The notes beneath the pieces were generated by a model. That model worked only from the letters and a program-made list of their open reading frames with translations, did no database searches and had not been told where the DNA came from. Positions 45,319-54,490 of a stretch of DNA of 64,000 bases are shown piece after piece. Position 1 is the stretch's first letter, and each line of letters begins with the position of its first letter. The translations under genes were made by a program, and so were the position numbers. Location: the NCBI GenBank assembly GCA_963763485.1, contig CAVXOW010000001.1:1-64000 (forward strand), written 5' to 3'. The stretch is from CAWCKS01 sp963763485. GTDB taxonomy: Bacteria > Pseudomonadota > Alphaproteobacteria > Rhizobiales > Xanthobacteraceae.

Positions 45319-45879
45319 ATGCCTCGCCCGCCAAAAACCCACTTCATTAACTGTCTTGCACTTGCCGCCCTCATCGTCGCGGCAACCCCGCGCGATCCGT
45401 CAATCGCGGCCGAAGGCGTCGCCGCGCAAAGCGCGGGCTGGACGTTCTCGACCGCGGACCAGGATCATCCGAGCTTGAGCTATTCCGACGGCAAGAAGAC
45501 CGTCTTCATGATGGGCTGCGGCCATGCCTTCGTAATCTGGGCGGCTTATCCGGACCCATCGAAGCGGCCGAAGAAGGCAGACGAGAAAGCTTTCATCACG
45601 ATCGAGAACGGCAAGTCGCAGATGAACCTCGCCGGTGTGCTGCAGGCGGGGGTCAATGACGGCTTGCCAGCCGACACGATGTATTTCTTCCAGTCCGACC
45701 TCGGCTACGATCATACGAGCAGCGCGACCTACGGCCCGGCCTGGCAGAAGCGTCAGGCGAAATTGTTCGATTTTCTCGACTCGGGCCGCTCACTGGCAAT
45801 CTCCGGAGCCGGCAAGGTCTACGTGCTACCGGCGATCAAGATCGCCGACTGGAAAACGCGTTTCAAGAAGACCTGCTGA
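45319..45879 (+). CDS. Exported hypothetical protein
   Basis: 186 residues from MPRPPKTHFINCLALAALIV, a signal peptide ending near AAEG. Mature part: SYSDGKKTVFMMGCGHAFVI, FITIENGKSQMNLAGVLQAG, YDHTSSATYGPAWQKRQAKL and VLPAIKIADWKTRFKKTC. Two cysteines. Beta-rich; family unknown. Confidence 0.65.
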   Translation: MPRPPKTHFINCLALAALIVAATPRDPSIAAEGVAAQSAGWTFSTADQDHPSLSYSDGKKTVFMMGCGHAFVIWAAYPDPSKRPKKADEKAFITIENGKSQMNLAGVLQAGVNDGLPADTMYFFQSDLGYDHTSSATYGPAWQKRQAKLFDFLDSGRSLAISGAGKVYVLPAIKIADWKTRFKKTC

Positions 45880-45944
45880 CGCCCGTCCCCTGGTAACAAA
45901 GAGCTTCCGCGGGCGTATATCTGCTGGGGTTTCGCGGAGGATAT

Positions 45945-46536
45945 TTGTTGCGTCGGGTTGCTCTTGTTATTGCGGTCGTTGCGGTTGGCGTCATCGCCTA
46001 TGTCAGCTCCGCGATCTGGTCGGTGAGTTCGTTGCTGCTCGCCGTTCGCGCCGGTGACGGCTCCCGCGATCGTGCGCCAGACCGACATTGCGCGCCTGCG
46101 CAACATGATGGTCGCGCAGATCGTCGAAGCTTACCTCGATCGCATCGGCGGCAAGCGCCAGCTGGAGCGTCTGGCGGTCGCCGCATACGGCCCAACCGTC
46201 GCCGACGCGCTGGTTGGAAAGATCCTCGACGAAGGTTTGACGCGGCTGTTGCACGACGGCGTGGTGCAGGATCCCGCCAGGCCGTCGGCTCACGTCTCGC
46301 TGGCGCCGCTCGGTGCGCTAAAGCCCGGTGAGCTTGCCGAACTCGCCTCGCGGATCAGGCCGTTCAAGCCGCTCGAGTTCGATCTACGGATCAGCCCGTC
46401 CGATGATCCGCGCATTTACACCGCCGCGCGGTTTCGTTTCGAAGGCGTGCGCTGGAAATTTTCCGGATTGATCCTGCCGCCGGCGGTCGCGGCCGACATC
46501 GCGGCAATGATCGTCGAGCCGGCGCGCCGTCCGTGA
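45945..46536 (+). pseudogene. DUF2939-family protein, frameshifted
   Basis: The N-terminal membrane helix and start of the domain (RRVALVIAVVAVGVIAYVSS, AIWSVSSLLLAVRAGD) and the rest (APAIVRQTDIARLRNMMVAQ, IVEAYLDRIGGKRQLERLAV, to MIVEPARRP) lie one frame apart, meeting at GACGGCTCCC near 46059. Removing one G gives 196 residues. DUF2939 proteins are envelope proteins of unknown role. GGAGG upstream fits TTG starts at 45945 or 45948. Confidence 0.8.
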
Positions 46537-46543
46537 ACGAGGT

Positions 46544-46975
46544 TTAAACAGTGCCATCGTCCCGCGCGAGCTTTCGCTGCTCGCGTCGCTCGTGCTCGTC
46601 GGTGACCGACTCGGGCGGCTTGTTGCGAATGTGCCGGATCGAGACGCGCGGCCGGCCGTCACAATTCGTGCATCGCAGCCATAGCGTGAGATTGGCGAGC
46701 GACGTCAGAGGATGGCGGTCGATCGAGCGGATATCGATGGTCTTGACCTGGCGGCAGCCGTGACACTTGACGTCGAGCCAGAAATAGCCGGCTGCGAGAG
46801 CGACGCCGAGCGCAGGCGACGGCTCGACCGTATGCCACGACTCGATCTGCGTATTCCACGCATCGATCGAAGCGATGCAGCGCTCACGCTCTTGCGCGGC
46901 GATGATCTCGTCAGCCGCCGTGACTTTCCTGCGGATCCGCTCGTAATTCGGGTCGTGGTCGCGCTCGCCGGACAT
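46544..46975 (-). CDS. Hypothetical protein with a zinc-ribbon
   Basis: 143 residues from MSGERDHDPNYERIRRKVTA. Central YFWLDVKCHGCRQVKTIDIR and LTLWLRCTNCDGRPRVSIRH supply a CxxC/CxxC zinc ribbon; a charged C-terminal tail follows. Convergent with the DUF2939 gene. Function unknown. Confidence 0.7.
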   Translation of the reverse strand: MSGERDHDPNYERIRRKVTAADEIIAAQERERCIASIDAWNTQIESWHTVEPSPALGVALAAGYFWLDVKCHGCRQVKTIDIRSIDRHPLTSLANLTLWLRCTNCDGRPRVSIRHIRNKPPESVTDEHERREQRKLARDDGTV

Positions 46976-47179
46976 GGATTCAGCTTGCCCGGATTCTGCG
47001 GGCACACAAGCCGCTAGCCGTAGTATGCGAGCCACGGACGAGTACTGATTTCTGGCGGCATCGACCGGCAACCGCATCGGCTTACCTGCAGGACCGTGCA
47101 GGAAATTGCATTTCGTTCCGGAATGTTTGCGCGCCGCCGTTGTCTCTACGGGTAACGCATTTTCATCGAGAGCAACGCC

Positions 47180-47644
47180 ATGGCTGAAACGGAAACCATC
47201 GAGCAACGACGCTTGCTCATTCCAGCACTCGGCCCGCTCTATCGGTCGCTTGCGCCGTTCAGCTACACCATCATGCGTTTTGCCACCGGGGCGATCCTGT
47301 TTCCGCACGGCGTGCAGAAGGTGTTTTACGGATCGGCTGCGCGACTGGCGGAAGGCATTGCGGCCAAGGGACTGCCGTTCCCGCTGCTGCTCGCTTATCT
47401 CACTTTCATCGCGGAATTTGCCGCCGCGGCCTGCCTCGCGATCGGGCTGTTCACCCGCCTCGCTGCGGGGATGATCTTCGTGCAGATGGTCGTGATCGTG
47501 ATCTTCTTTCAGTGGTCCGGCGGCTATTTCTGGACCAATCGGGGCTACGAATTCCCGCTGCTGTGGGCGGCGCTGTGCCTGGCGATCATGTTCCGCGGCG
47601 GGGGCCGCTGGTCGGTCGACCACTACCTCGGCAGGGAATTCTAA
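47180..47644 (+). CDS. DoxX-family membrane protein
   Basis: 154 residues with four membrane helices: TIMRFATGAILFPHGVQKVF, LLLAYLTFIAEFAAAACLAI, GLFTRLAAGMIFVQMVVIVI and FPLLWAALCLAIMFRGGGRW. Matches DoxX/YphA proteins, integral membrane proteins linked to oxidative or thiol stress in some bacteria. Role here unknown. Confidence 0.88.
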   Translation: MAETETIEQRRLLIPALGPLYRSLAPFSYTIMRFATGAILFPHGVQKVFYGSAARLAEGIAAKGLPFPLLLAYLTFIAEFAAAACLAIGLFTRLAAGMIFVQMVVIVIFFQWSGGYFWTNRGYEFPLLWAALCLAIMFRGGGRWSVDHYLGREF

Positions 47645-47751
47645 CGCCTCTTTCGGTCCGGAACGTCTTTGCGGGATCGACGTTGAAGGGCTGCAAACCC
47701 ATCCGGTTGGCATCTCCCCTCATCCGAGATCACGAGGAGCGTCAGTTTCGC

Positions 47752-47919
47752 ATGCCCATACGATGTGACCGTTGCGGCGGCCCTTTCGGCCTTCGCCGCT
47801 ATCCTCAGGTCAGAACCCGCCGGGATACAAAACAATTCTGCTGCCGACGCTGCGCCGCCGAATACCGCATAGACCTCATTCTCCGCGCCTATTGGCGGCG
47901 GATTTGCCAGCTGGCATGA
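47752..47919 (+). CDS. Small zinc-finger protein
   Basis: 55 residues: MPIRCDRCGGPFGLRRYPQV, RTRRDTKQFCCRRCAAEYRI, DLILRAYWRRICQLA. CxxC and CxxC pairs suggest one zinc site; very basic. Start is uncertain (AGGAG lies 14 bases upstream). Confidence 0.55.
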   Translation: MPIRCDRCGGPFGLRRYPQVRTRRDTKQFCCRRCAAEYRIDLILRAYWRRICQLA

Positions 47920-48051
47920 GGCTCACAATTGCGCAGAACGCCCGATCACCGGCGGAGCGCAGACAATCGGAGATCAATAAATGACGACGCGACCGCGGCG
48001 AACTGCAGCGCACGCAAAGCCTTCAGGAGAGATGAGGTCAGGCGAGACGCG

Positions 48052-48222
48052 TTATTTCAACGACGCGTTGATCGAGGCGAACTTGCCGCTCATCGTCGTA
48101 CCGAGCGTGTTCACGGCCGCGATGATGGCGAGCGCGATGCCCGCTGCAATCAGTCCATATTCGATCGCCGTAGCGCCTGATTCATTGGACAGGAACGCTC
48201 GGATCAACTGAATTCCGCGCAT
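48052..48222 (-). CDS. Flp/Fap-type pilin
   Basis: 56 residues: MRGIQLIRAFLSNESGATAI, EYGLIAAGIALAIIAAVNTL, GTTMSGKFASINASLK. The leader ending in G followed by ATAIEYGLIA is the TadV-processed Flp signature (mature N-terminus with E5, Y6). No tad/cpa assembly genes are in the window. Confidence 0.92.
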   Translation of the reverse strand: MRGIQLIRAFLSNESGATAIEYGLIAAGIALAIIAAVNTLGTTMSGKFASINASLK

Positions 48223-48437
48223 CTGTGGGCCCCTTCGCTGACACGCAATTTCGACCGCAGCATTCTCGCGGCAACGAGTTAGCGAACCTAATCGAGGCGC
48301 CGCTAAAATTTCGTAAAATGCGATGCAATCTGGCTGTACGTGCGGGAACCCGAATGCGGCCACCATCGTTCGGGTTCCGGGATCGTGCCGCGGCCCGATG
48401 AGGAGAAATCCAGCCGACGGGCTGACGGCGCTGCGAG

Positions 48438-49361
48438 CTACCTCGCCGCGACCAAATAACCGGCGCGCGGAAAATGCACGACAACCTCGCCGACCTTTGG
48501 ATCGTGCCGGCGGATCGCAACCTGCTCCACCGACAATGACACGATCTCGCCGATGATCTCCGTCCTGACGAATTCGTCGGCGAACACGGCAACTCTATCG
48601 CCGACCTTGCAGCCGCTTGGATCGACCGGGTCGCTCGCCTCGGGCAGCGCGGGCCGGCCACGCGAAGCGATCTCCAGTGCCTCAAGCGGCGAGATGTCAG
48701 CGCGCCCACCATGACCGATCGCGCGCACACGGTGTTCCCAGTCCCGCGTCGCTGGAAAATCCGCGAGCAGTTCGTCGGCGGTGGCGAGATTACTCCTGAT
48801 GTACCAGACGTTCATGTAGGCGCTGACGTCGGCGAGGCTGAATTCGCCGAGCAACCAGTTCCGCGCGCTGCTCTTGAGCTGCGCTTCGATGAAGCCGAGA
48901 TGGGCGCGGACCTGGGCGCGATGCTGCGGCAAGCCCGCCGTCATCGCCTTGACGTCGAACGGCGCGCCGCGCAGTTTCGTACGATCCTCGATGAATTCCT
49001 GCGGCACCTTGTCGCCGAGCGAGCCGAACACAAGGTTCACCGTCGACACGAAGAACGCGCGATCGGTCCACTGCCCGACCATCCACGGCAGGCCTGCATT
49101 GCCGCCCGGGAACAGCGTCGGCGCGGGAAAGCGCCGCTCCAGTTCGCGCATGATGATCGCGGTATCACAATAGACGTCGGCGCCGATCTGCATCACCGGC
49201 GTGCGGCGATAACCGCCGGTCAGCGGCATCAGGTCGGGCTTCGGCAGGATGCGCGGGATCAGCGATGACTGCCAGGCAATCTGCTTGAAGCCGAAGATAA
49301 CGCGGATCTTCTCGGAGAATGGCGAGGCTTCGAAGTGATGCAGGATAGGTTGATCGGTCAT
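48438..49361 (-). CDS. GST-fold protein with extra C-terminal domain
   Basis: 307 residues. Thioredoxin-like GST domain (MTDQPILHHFEASPFSEKIR, GYRRTPVMQIGADVYCDTAI) and helical domain (NWLLGEFSLADVSAYMNVWY), then about 70 extra residues forming a small beta-barrel-like part (GCKVGDRVAVFADEFVRTEI, VVHFPRAGYLVAAR). The active-site segment SPFSEK matches omega/thiol-type GSTs. Confidence 0.85.
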   Translation of the reverse strand: MTDQPILHHFEASPFSEKIRVIFGFKQIAWQSSLIPRILPKPDLMPLTGGYRRTPVMQIGADVYCDTAIIMRELERRFPAPTLFPGGNAGLPWMVGQWTDRAFFVSTVNLVFGSLGDKVPQEFIEDRTKLRGAPFDVKAMTAGLPQHRAQVRAHLGFIEAQLKSSARNWLLGEFSLADVSAYMNVWYIRSNLATADELLADFPATRDWEHRVRAIGHGGRADISPLEALEIASRGRPALPEASDPVDPSGCKVGDRVAVFADEFVRTEIIGEIVSLSVEQVAIRRHDPKVGEVVVHFPRAGYLVAAR

Positions 49362-49404
49362 GGTTGATCGGACATGGCTTGATCAGATTGTCGACTTGGC
49401 TTGA

Positions 49405-50244
49405 TCAAAAGCACAGATGAGAAACGATGTTGCCGCGCTTGTCGCGCAGCACGTACGGGCATTTCAGCCGCTCGAGCGCGGCCTTGGCATCTTCGTTGCC
49501 GAGCGCCGCGGCCTTTTCATAGTAGGACTTGGCGACGTCCTTGTCTTCCGGCCCGCCGCGCCCGGCCTGTGCGAAGGCACCCGCCCGTTCAAGTGCGCCG
49601 GCATGGCCCTGAGCCGCCGCCTTCTCGAACAGGCCACGCGCGGCAACATCGTCCTTCGGGCCGCCGACACCGTCGGCCATCATCATGCCGAGTTGAAACT
49701 GCGCTTCCGCGTTGGTCTCGGCGGCCTTTGCCAGCAAGGCGCGCGAGCGGGTCGGATCGGCGGACACCCCCGCAGAGCCCGAGACGGCCGCAAGATTGGA
49801 GACGCCGCGCGGATTGCCGGCTTCGGCCGCGCGCTCGAACAGCTTGCGCGCCTGCGCTTCGTCGCGCGCAACGCCGTTGCCGGTGCCGTACATCACACCA
49901 AGCTCGACCATCGCCGAAGACGATCCCTTGTCGGCGGCCTTGCGGAACGCGCCCTGCGCTTCGGCCTGCTGATTGCTCGCAAGGTAGGCGCGGCCGAGCT
50001 CATACATCGCGCGCCGGGACGAAGCCGAGGCGATCTTGCAGAACCGGATCGCGGTCGCGATGTCGCCGGGCGCGATCGCGTTGACGCCCTTGACGTCCGC
50101 CGGCTTGTCCGGATCGGCGGGATCGGCCGCAAGCCGGTCACACAGCACGAGATCGGCGGATTGGCCGTGCGCCGTGGCGAGGGCCGCGAGTACGGCCAGG
50201 CCGAGGCCCAACACGAGAAGGACAGGTTCTTCATCGCGCGCCAT
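49405..50244 (-). CDS. Exported SEL1-repeat (TPR-like) protein
   Basis: 279 residues from MARDEEPVLLVLGLGLAVLA (signal, cut after GQS/A). At least four SEL1-like repeats: AMYELGRAYLASNQQAEAQG, AMVELGVMYGTGNGVARDEA, AQFQLGMMMADGVGGPKDDV and a last one before LERLKCPYVLRDKRGN. Periplasmic adaptor for protein contacts. Confidence 0.85.
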   Translation of the reverse strand: MARDEEPVLLVLGLGLAVLAALATAHGQSADLVLCDRLAADPADPDKPADVKGVNAIAPGDIATAIRFCKIASASSRRAMYELGRAYLASNQQAEAQGAFRKAADKGSSSAMVELGVMYGTGNGVARDEAQARKLFERAAEAGNPRGVSNLAAVSGSAGVSADPTRSRALLAKAAETNAEAQFQLGMMMADGVGGPKDDVAARGLFEKAAAQGHAGALERAGAFAQAGRGGPEDKDVAKSYYEKAAALGNEDAKAALERLKCPYVLRDKRGNIVSHLCF

Positions 50245-50404
50245 CTTGGCACAGCAGCTTTTGCGACGGAACCGGCTTGACAGCCCCCACGATCGGACGA
50301 ATTGCGTAACGCGGTTCACGCAATTCGAATTTGGTTCCTGCACATTTGCGACCTGCAATACCGGCGGCCCCGGAACAGGCCGACCTGAGCCGGGTTGTCC
50401 GACC

Positions 50405-50950
50405 ATGATCGGTGCACTCAAACCCCTGCTGTTCGTTGTAGCGGCAATCTACATCGCCGTGGACGAGCTGTTTTCGCTGGTAACGCAGCCGATCGCCGCC
50501 TGGCTCGAACGCCAGGACCTCGCACGCCGGCTTCGCCGCTGGATCACATCGCTGCCGCCCTACCCGGCGCTGGCGCTGTTTGCGATTCCATTGATCGTGC
50601 TCGAACCGGTCAAACCGGTGGCCGCGTATCTGGCCGCGACCGGCCATTTCACGGGCGGCGCCGCCCTGTTCGTCGGCGGCGAATTGCTCAAGCTCGTGCT
50701 GATTGAACGGCTGTTCCTGCTCAACAAGCGCAAGCTGCTGGCAATCCCGGCATTCGCCTGGTGCTATCATCACATCAGCGCGCTGCGCGAATGGCTCGAA
50801 GCGACCGCCATCTTCCGCGGCGCGCGGCGTCTGGTTCGCCGGGCCGCGTCATTTGTGCGCGACCTGATCGAGCGGTGGACGCCCGACGATGTCGATGAGC
50901 CACGCGCAAGCGAGCGGATTGGTAGCCGTCCGCGCCGCGCGATGCGCTGA
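50405..50950 (+). CDS. Integral membrane protein of unknown function
   Basis: 181 residues. Hydrophobic helices PLLFVVAAIYIAVDELFSLV, PALALFAIPLIVLEPVKPVA and GAALFVGGELLKLVLIERLF, then a basic cytoplasmic tail (AIFRGARRLVRRAASFVRDL). Divergent from the SEL1 gene. Confidence 0.7.
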   Translation: MIGALKPLLFVVAAIYIAVDELFSLVTQPIAAWLERQDLARRLRRWITSLPPYPALALFAIPLIVLEPVKPVAAYLAATGHFTGGAALFVGGELLKLVLIERLFLLNKRKLLAIPAFAWCYHHISALREWLEATAIFRGARRLVRRAASFVRDLIERWTPDDVDEPRASERIGSRPRRAMR

Positions 50951-50955
50951 CCGGT

Positions 50956-51381
50956 TTAACGCGCGGCCAACCAATCCGCTGGGTACGGCCCGAGCACCTG
51001 CTCGCACAGGATCGAGTTGTTGTATTCGCGAATCTCGACGATCTTGCCATCGCGCAGGCGATACAGCAGACAATACTGGTTGTCGTAGCGCACGCCCTCC
51101 TTGGTCGTCATGTCGCCCACCGCCTCGACCACGACCCAGTCTTCGTCGGCAAGGACGCGGACGGGAATCGTGCGACGCGGCCCCTGGACACGCGAGGCGA
51201 CATACCCATAGAGATCGCGCATCACGCTGTCCTTGCCGCGAAAGGTCCGCGACCACGAATATTTCCCCGTCACCGTCATGGTGACGTCGTCGGCCAGCCG
51301 ATCAACGTAGGCGACGCGTTCGCCACGCGCGACGGCGGCAAAAATCTCCTGCATCAGCTTCTTGTTCGCGACGGCGCTCAT
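50956..51381 (-). CDS. SnoaL/NTF2-like domain protein
   Basis: 141 residues. Cone-shaped NTF2 fold: LMQEIFAAVARGERVAYVDR, LADDVTMTVTGKYSWSRTFR, GKDSVMRDLYGYVASR and YDNQYCLLYRLRDGKIVEIR. GGAG five bases before the ATG at 51381. It faces a LysR gene across an 81-bp region, its likely regulator. Confidence 0.88.
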   Translation of the reverse strand: MSAVANKKLMQEIFAAVARGERVAYVDRLADDVTMTVTGKYSWSRTFRGKDSVMRDLYGYVASRVQGPRRTIPVRVLADEDWVVVEAVGDMTTKEGVRYDNQYCLLYRLRDGKIVEIREYNNSILCEQVLGPYPADWLAAR

Positions 51382-51402
51382 CATCTCTCCGTGCATCTTC
51401 GA

Positions 51403-51427
51403 TGAGCGCTCACTATCGCGCGTGATA
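51403..51427. promoter_or_regulatory. Dyads in the LysR/SnoaL divergent region
   Basis: A perfect TGAGCGCTCA (51403-51412) and an imperfect TATCGCGCGTGATA (51414-51427) lie side by side in the 81-bp gap. LysR proteins usually bind such dyads to control themselves and the neighbour. Confidence 0.45.
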
Positions 51428-51462
51428 CGCAGATGCGGCCAACGCCAACGCTTCACATCGCC

Positions 51463-52434
51463 ATGAATTTCATTCATAGTGATGAGGTGTCCCGCCTGCC
51501 TCCCCTCGATGCCCTGATCGCTCTTGAAGCCACCGCTCGCCTCGGCGGGATGACACGCGCTGCCGCCGAGCTTGGCATCACGCAAAGCGCGGTGAGCCAT
51601 CGCCTGCGCCGGCTCGAGGCCTTCATGGGCCTGGCGCTGCTGGCCCGGGGTAATGGCGGCGTCGCGCCGACGCCGGCGGGCGAGCTGGTGCTGGATCGGC
51701 TCTCCGGCGTGTTCCGCGACCTGAGTGAACTGCGACCGCAGTGCCTCGCAATCGCAGCGCCCGATCGCCTGCGCCTCGGTATCGGCGCTGCACTGGCCGA
51801 CAACTGGCTGGTGCGCCGGCTGCCTGAGTTCAGCGCGAACCATCCGCGCATCACCATCGAGTTGGTTGTGGTCGAGAACGAAGCGCCCGAGCGCTCGGCC
51901 AACCTCGATCTGCGCATCCTCTGGGTGCCGGCGACGGAGGCACGCGCCGCCTCGACGCAACGCCCGCTGTTCCGCGAGCAGGTGTTTCCGGTCTGTCACC
52001 CAAAACTGCTGCGCGCGCATTTTCGACCCGGCGATCCCGCCGTGCTGGGCCGCGTGCCGCTGCTGCACAAGCATAGTCCCGGCCAGGGCGAGGAATGGTC
52101 GTGGCAGGCATGGTTCGCGCGGCTGAAGCTGAAGGCGAAGCCGAAGGAGGCGCTGCGCTTCACCTCGATCGGGCCAGCAATCGCCGCGGCAATGGCGGGC
52201 AGTGGCGCCGTGCTGGCGCGCTCCATTTTGGTACATGACGCGTTGGACGATGGCAGGCTGGTTCGCCTGTTGCCGGCACGGCACGATCGGCTGTCCGGCA
52301 AGGTCCACGTCGTGCGCTGGCCGGCGCGCCTGGCCCGCGACGTGCGAGTGCACGCCTTCGCGTCATGGCTGGTCGCCGCGGCCCGGGAGACCAGCCGCGA
52401 CGCAGCCAGCGGCAAGCGAACGCGCGCGGCTTGA
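51463..52434 (+). CDS. LysR-family transcriptional regulator
   Basis: 323 residues. N-terminal winged HTH (LPPLDALIALEATARLGGMT, ELGITQSAVSHRLRRLEAFM) and C-terminal effector domain (RLGIGAALADNWLVRRLPEF to VLARSILVHDALDDGRLVRL), GcvA-like. Probably regulates the divergent SnoaL-like gene. Confidence 0.93.
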   Translation: MNFIHSDEVSRLPPLDALIALEATARLGGMTRAAAELGITQSAVSHRLRRLEAFMGLALLARGNGGVAPTPAGELVLDRLSGVFRDLSELRPQCLAIAAPDRLRLGIGAALADNWLVRRLPEFSANHPRITIELVVVENEAPERSANLDLRILWVPATEARAASTQRPLFREQVFPVCHPKLLRAHFRPGDPAVLGRVPLLHKHSPGQGEEWSWQAWFARLKLKAKPKEALRFTSIGPAIAAAMAGSGAVLARSILVHDALDDGRLVRLLPARHDRLSGKVHVVRWPARLARDVRVHAFASWLVAAARETSRDAASGKRTRAA

Positions 52435-52445
52435 GACGCGTGGCC

Positions 52446-52778
52446 CTACCACTTGTCGAGCCGCTTGCAGGTCGTCACCGGCTCGCGTGGGTGCTTCAGC
52501 GTCGTTAAGTCCTTGTCGATCCGCAGGGTGACACCGCCGGCCGAGTATCGGGCGCCCGACAGCGATAGCCGCTTCGGCAGCGACAAAGCCTTGCCGTTGA
52601 GCTGGATATGGGCGTGGGTGTCGGCCTCGTAGAAGGCGAGCGCGAACTGCGATCCGTCCGCGCACTGGTAAAGCGCGATGCTCTCAGCCGCCGCCGGCGC
52701 GACCACCACGGTGCCCGTAACGATCCCGGCCGCTATTCGCGCTGCCGAAACCCATGATTTTCCCGGTTTGAACGGCAT
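52446..52778 (-). CDS. MliC-like exported protein
   Basis: 110 residues. Signal peptide through VVVAPAAAE, then SIALYQCADGSQFALAFYEA and LPKRLSLSGARYSAGGVTLR, with a late Cys (TTCKRL). This is the MliC/C-type lysozyme inhibitor pattern (Y-x-C-DG, SGARYS). It would sit in the periplasm. Confidence 0.75.
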   Translation of the reverse strand: MPFKPGKSWVSAARIAAGIVTGTVVVAPAAAESIALYQCADGSQFALAFYEADTHAHIQLNGKALSLPKRLSLSGARYSAGGVTLRIDKDLTTLKHPREPVTTCKRLDKW

Positions 52779-52855
52779 TTCGACCCCTTTTTATGCACCG
52801 CTTCTAACCGACTGCCGCTTCCTTGTCATTTGTCCGCAGCCTCCGCCGCGTTACA

Positions 52856-53608
52856 ATGGCGGACATGCCTCAACACGCCCGTCACCTCAATCTCGCCGGC
52901 GCCAGCAATTTCCGTGATATCGGCGGCTATCCCGCAAGGGACGGCCACACTGTCCGATGGCGCCAGATCTTCCGCTCCAATCATCTCGGCCACCTGACCG
53001 ACAGCGACATCGCGGTGCTGCGTCAGCTCGGCGTCCGCAGCGCCTTCGATTTTCGCGGGCGCGAGGAGCGCCTGTCGGCGATGTGCGTCCACGGCGACAT
53101 CACCGTGCATTCGCTGCCGATCGAGCCGATCACGGTTGCGACGTTGCGCGAGCGCATGGCCGGCGGCAGAGCACTATCGGCCGAAGACGCGGCCGACGTG
53201 ATGCGGCACTCCTATCGCAACTACGTGACCCACAACACCGCGGCGTATCGCACGCTGTTTGCCCACCTCATCGAGGATCGCGCGCCGCTGGTGATCCACT
53301 GCACCGCGGGCAAGGACCGCACCGGCTTCGGCTCGGCCTTGATCCTGCACGCGCTCGGCGTATCCGATGAAGTGATCGGCGAGGATTACCTGCTCACCAA
53401 CCGCTATTACAAGCGCGACCCCGCCGCAGCCTCAACCGATCTGCCCGAGGACGTGCGCGCGGTGCTCGGCAAGGTCGAGGGCTCGTTCCTTGCCGCGGCG
53501 TTCGACGCGGTGCGATCAACTTACGGCGATCTCGACCGCTACCTGAGCGAGGGGCTCGGCGTCGGCGCCCGCGAGCGGAAAGAGCTGGAAGCGCGGTATC
53601 TGGACTAG
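52856..53608 (+). CDS. Tyrosine/serine protein phosphatase (PTP-like)
   Basis: 250 residues. Family opener NLAGASNFRDIGGYPARDGH, RSAFDFRGREER, and the P-loop HCTAGKDRTG with C149 and R155. Acts on phosphotyrosine or phosphoinositides. ATG 52856 chosen; ATG 52865 is also possible. The 3' end overlaps the convergent methyltransferase gene by four bases. Confidence 0.92.
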   Translation: MADMPQHARHLNLAGASNFRDIGGYPARDGHTVRWRQIFRSNHLGHLTDSDIAVLRQLGVRSAFDFRGREERLSAMCVHGDITVHSLPIEPITVATLRERMAGGRALSAEDAADVMRHSYRNYVTHNTAAYRTLFAHLIEDRAPLVIHCTAGKDRTGFGSALILHALGVSDEVIGEDYLLTNRYYKRDPAAASTDLPEDVRAVLGKVEGSFLAAAFDAVRSTYGDLDRYLSEGLGVGARERKELEARYLD

Positions 53609-54345
53609 CTCGCGGCCGGCGCGAGCGCACTGCGAAGCTTCAATTCGTAGAGATGAAATGCCTCGATCCAGATCGAGCGCGTCGCTACACGCTCGGAGAT
53701 GAAGCCAGCCTCGGCGATCAGGCTGTCGAACAGCGCCAGGTTGGTGTCCGATGACAGCAACAGGTACATGCGCCCGCCCGGCGTCAGGCGCGGCGCAGCT
53801 TGCATGAACAGCGGCAGGATATCGCGATAGCCGGGGCCGGCATGCCAGGCGCGATCGGCGGCATCGCGCGGCTCGCCGGAGAACGACGGCGGGCTCGAGA
53901 TGATGACATCGAACTGCGTCGACGCTGGCACCGCAGAAAACAAATTCGACTCGAGGGCCGTCACCTGGCTGACCCCGTTACGTTCCGCGTTGAGTTGCGC
54001 CGCCTTGACGGCGGCCGGATTGATGTCGAGCGCCAGCACCGAACGCGCGCCGGCTTTCGCGGCGGACAGCGCAAGCACCCCCGAGCCGGTACCGACCTCG
54101 ACCACCGCTTTGCCGGTGAGGTCCAGCGACTGCAGGAACTGCGCGAAGAACCCGCTCGTGATGAACACTTTTGGATGAAACACGCTGGGCAACACGGTGA
54201 GGTCGAGGCCCGCCACGCGGGTCGACGTGGTGCGGTCGCGCTTCAGGATGAAATGATACGAACAGAGGTGAACGAACTTTCGGAACAGGGTCCGCACCGG
54301 ACTGAAGGAATTGTTTGGATCAATCGCTCGTTCGTCAATGCTCAC
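53605..54345 (-). CDS. SAM-dependent methyltransferase (HemK/PrmC-like)
   Basis: 246 residues. Motif I VVEVGTGSGVLALSAAKAGA, then LALDINPAAVKAAQLNAERN and a substrate motif SSPPSF in place of NPPY. Structure fits small-molecule, rRNA or protein-Gln methyltransferases; target unknown. Confidence 0.85.
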   Translation of the reverse strand: MSIDERAIDPNNSFSPVRTLFRKFVHLCSYHFILKRDRTTSTRVAGLDLTVLPSVFHPKVFITSGFFAQFLQSLDLTGKAVVEVGTGSGVLALSAAKAGARSVLALDINPAAVKAAQLNAERNGVSQVTALESNLFSAVPASTQFDVIISSPPSFSGEPRDAADRAWHAGPGYRDILPLFMQAAPRLTPGGRMYLLLSSDTNLALFDSLIAEAGFISERVATRSIWIEAFHLYELKLRSALAPAAS

Positions 54346-54490
54346 GTTTCACCTATTATTTCTTTGGTTGGTTATTTGGTTTGAGCGAATGGGTCCGAGG
54401 ACAGGAAACCAAACGATCCCAGCACGAAATCGCGGAACTTGGCAGTGATTTTTGTCACAGAGTCCGATTGTTCGGCGGTGCGGCACAATG

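Noticed and set aside
46976..47713. N-terminal extension of the minus-strand zinc-ribbon gene
   Set aside because: It runs antisense through the DoxX gene and has no domain; the start at 46975 is adequate.
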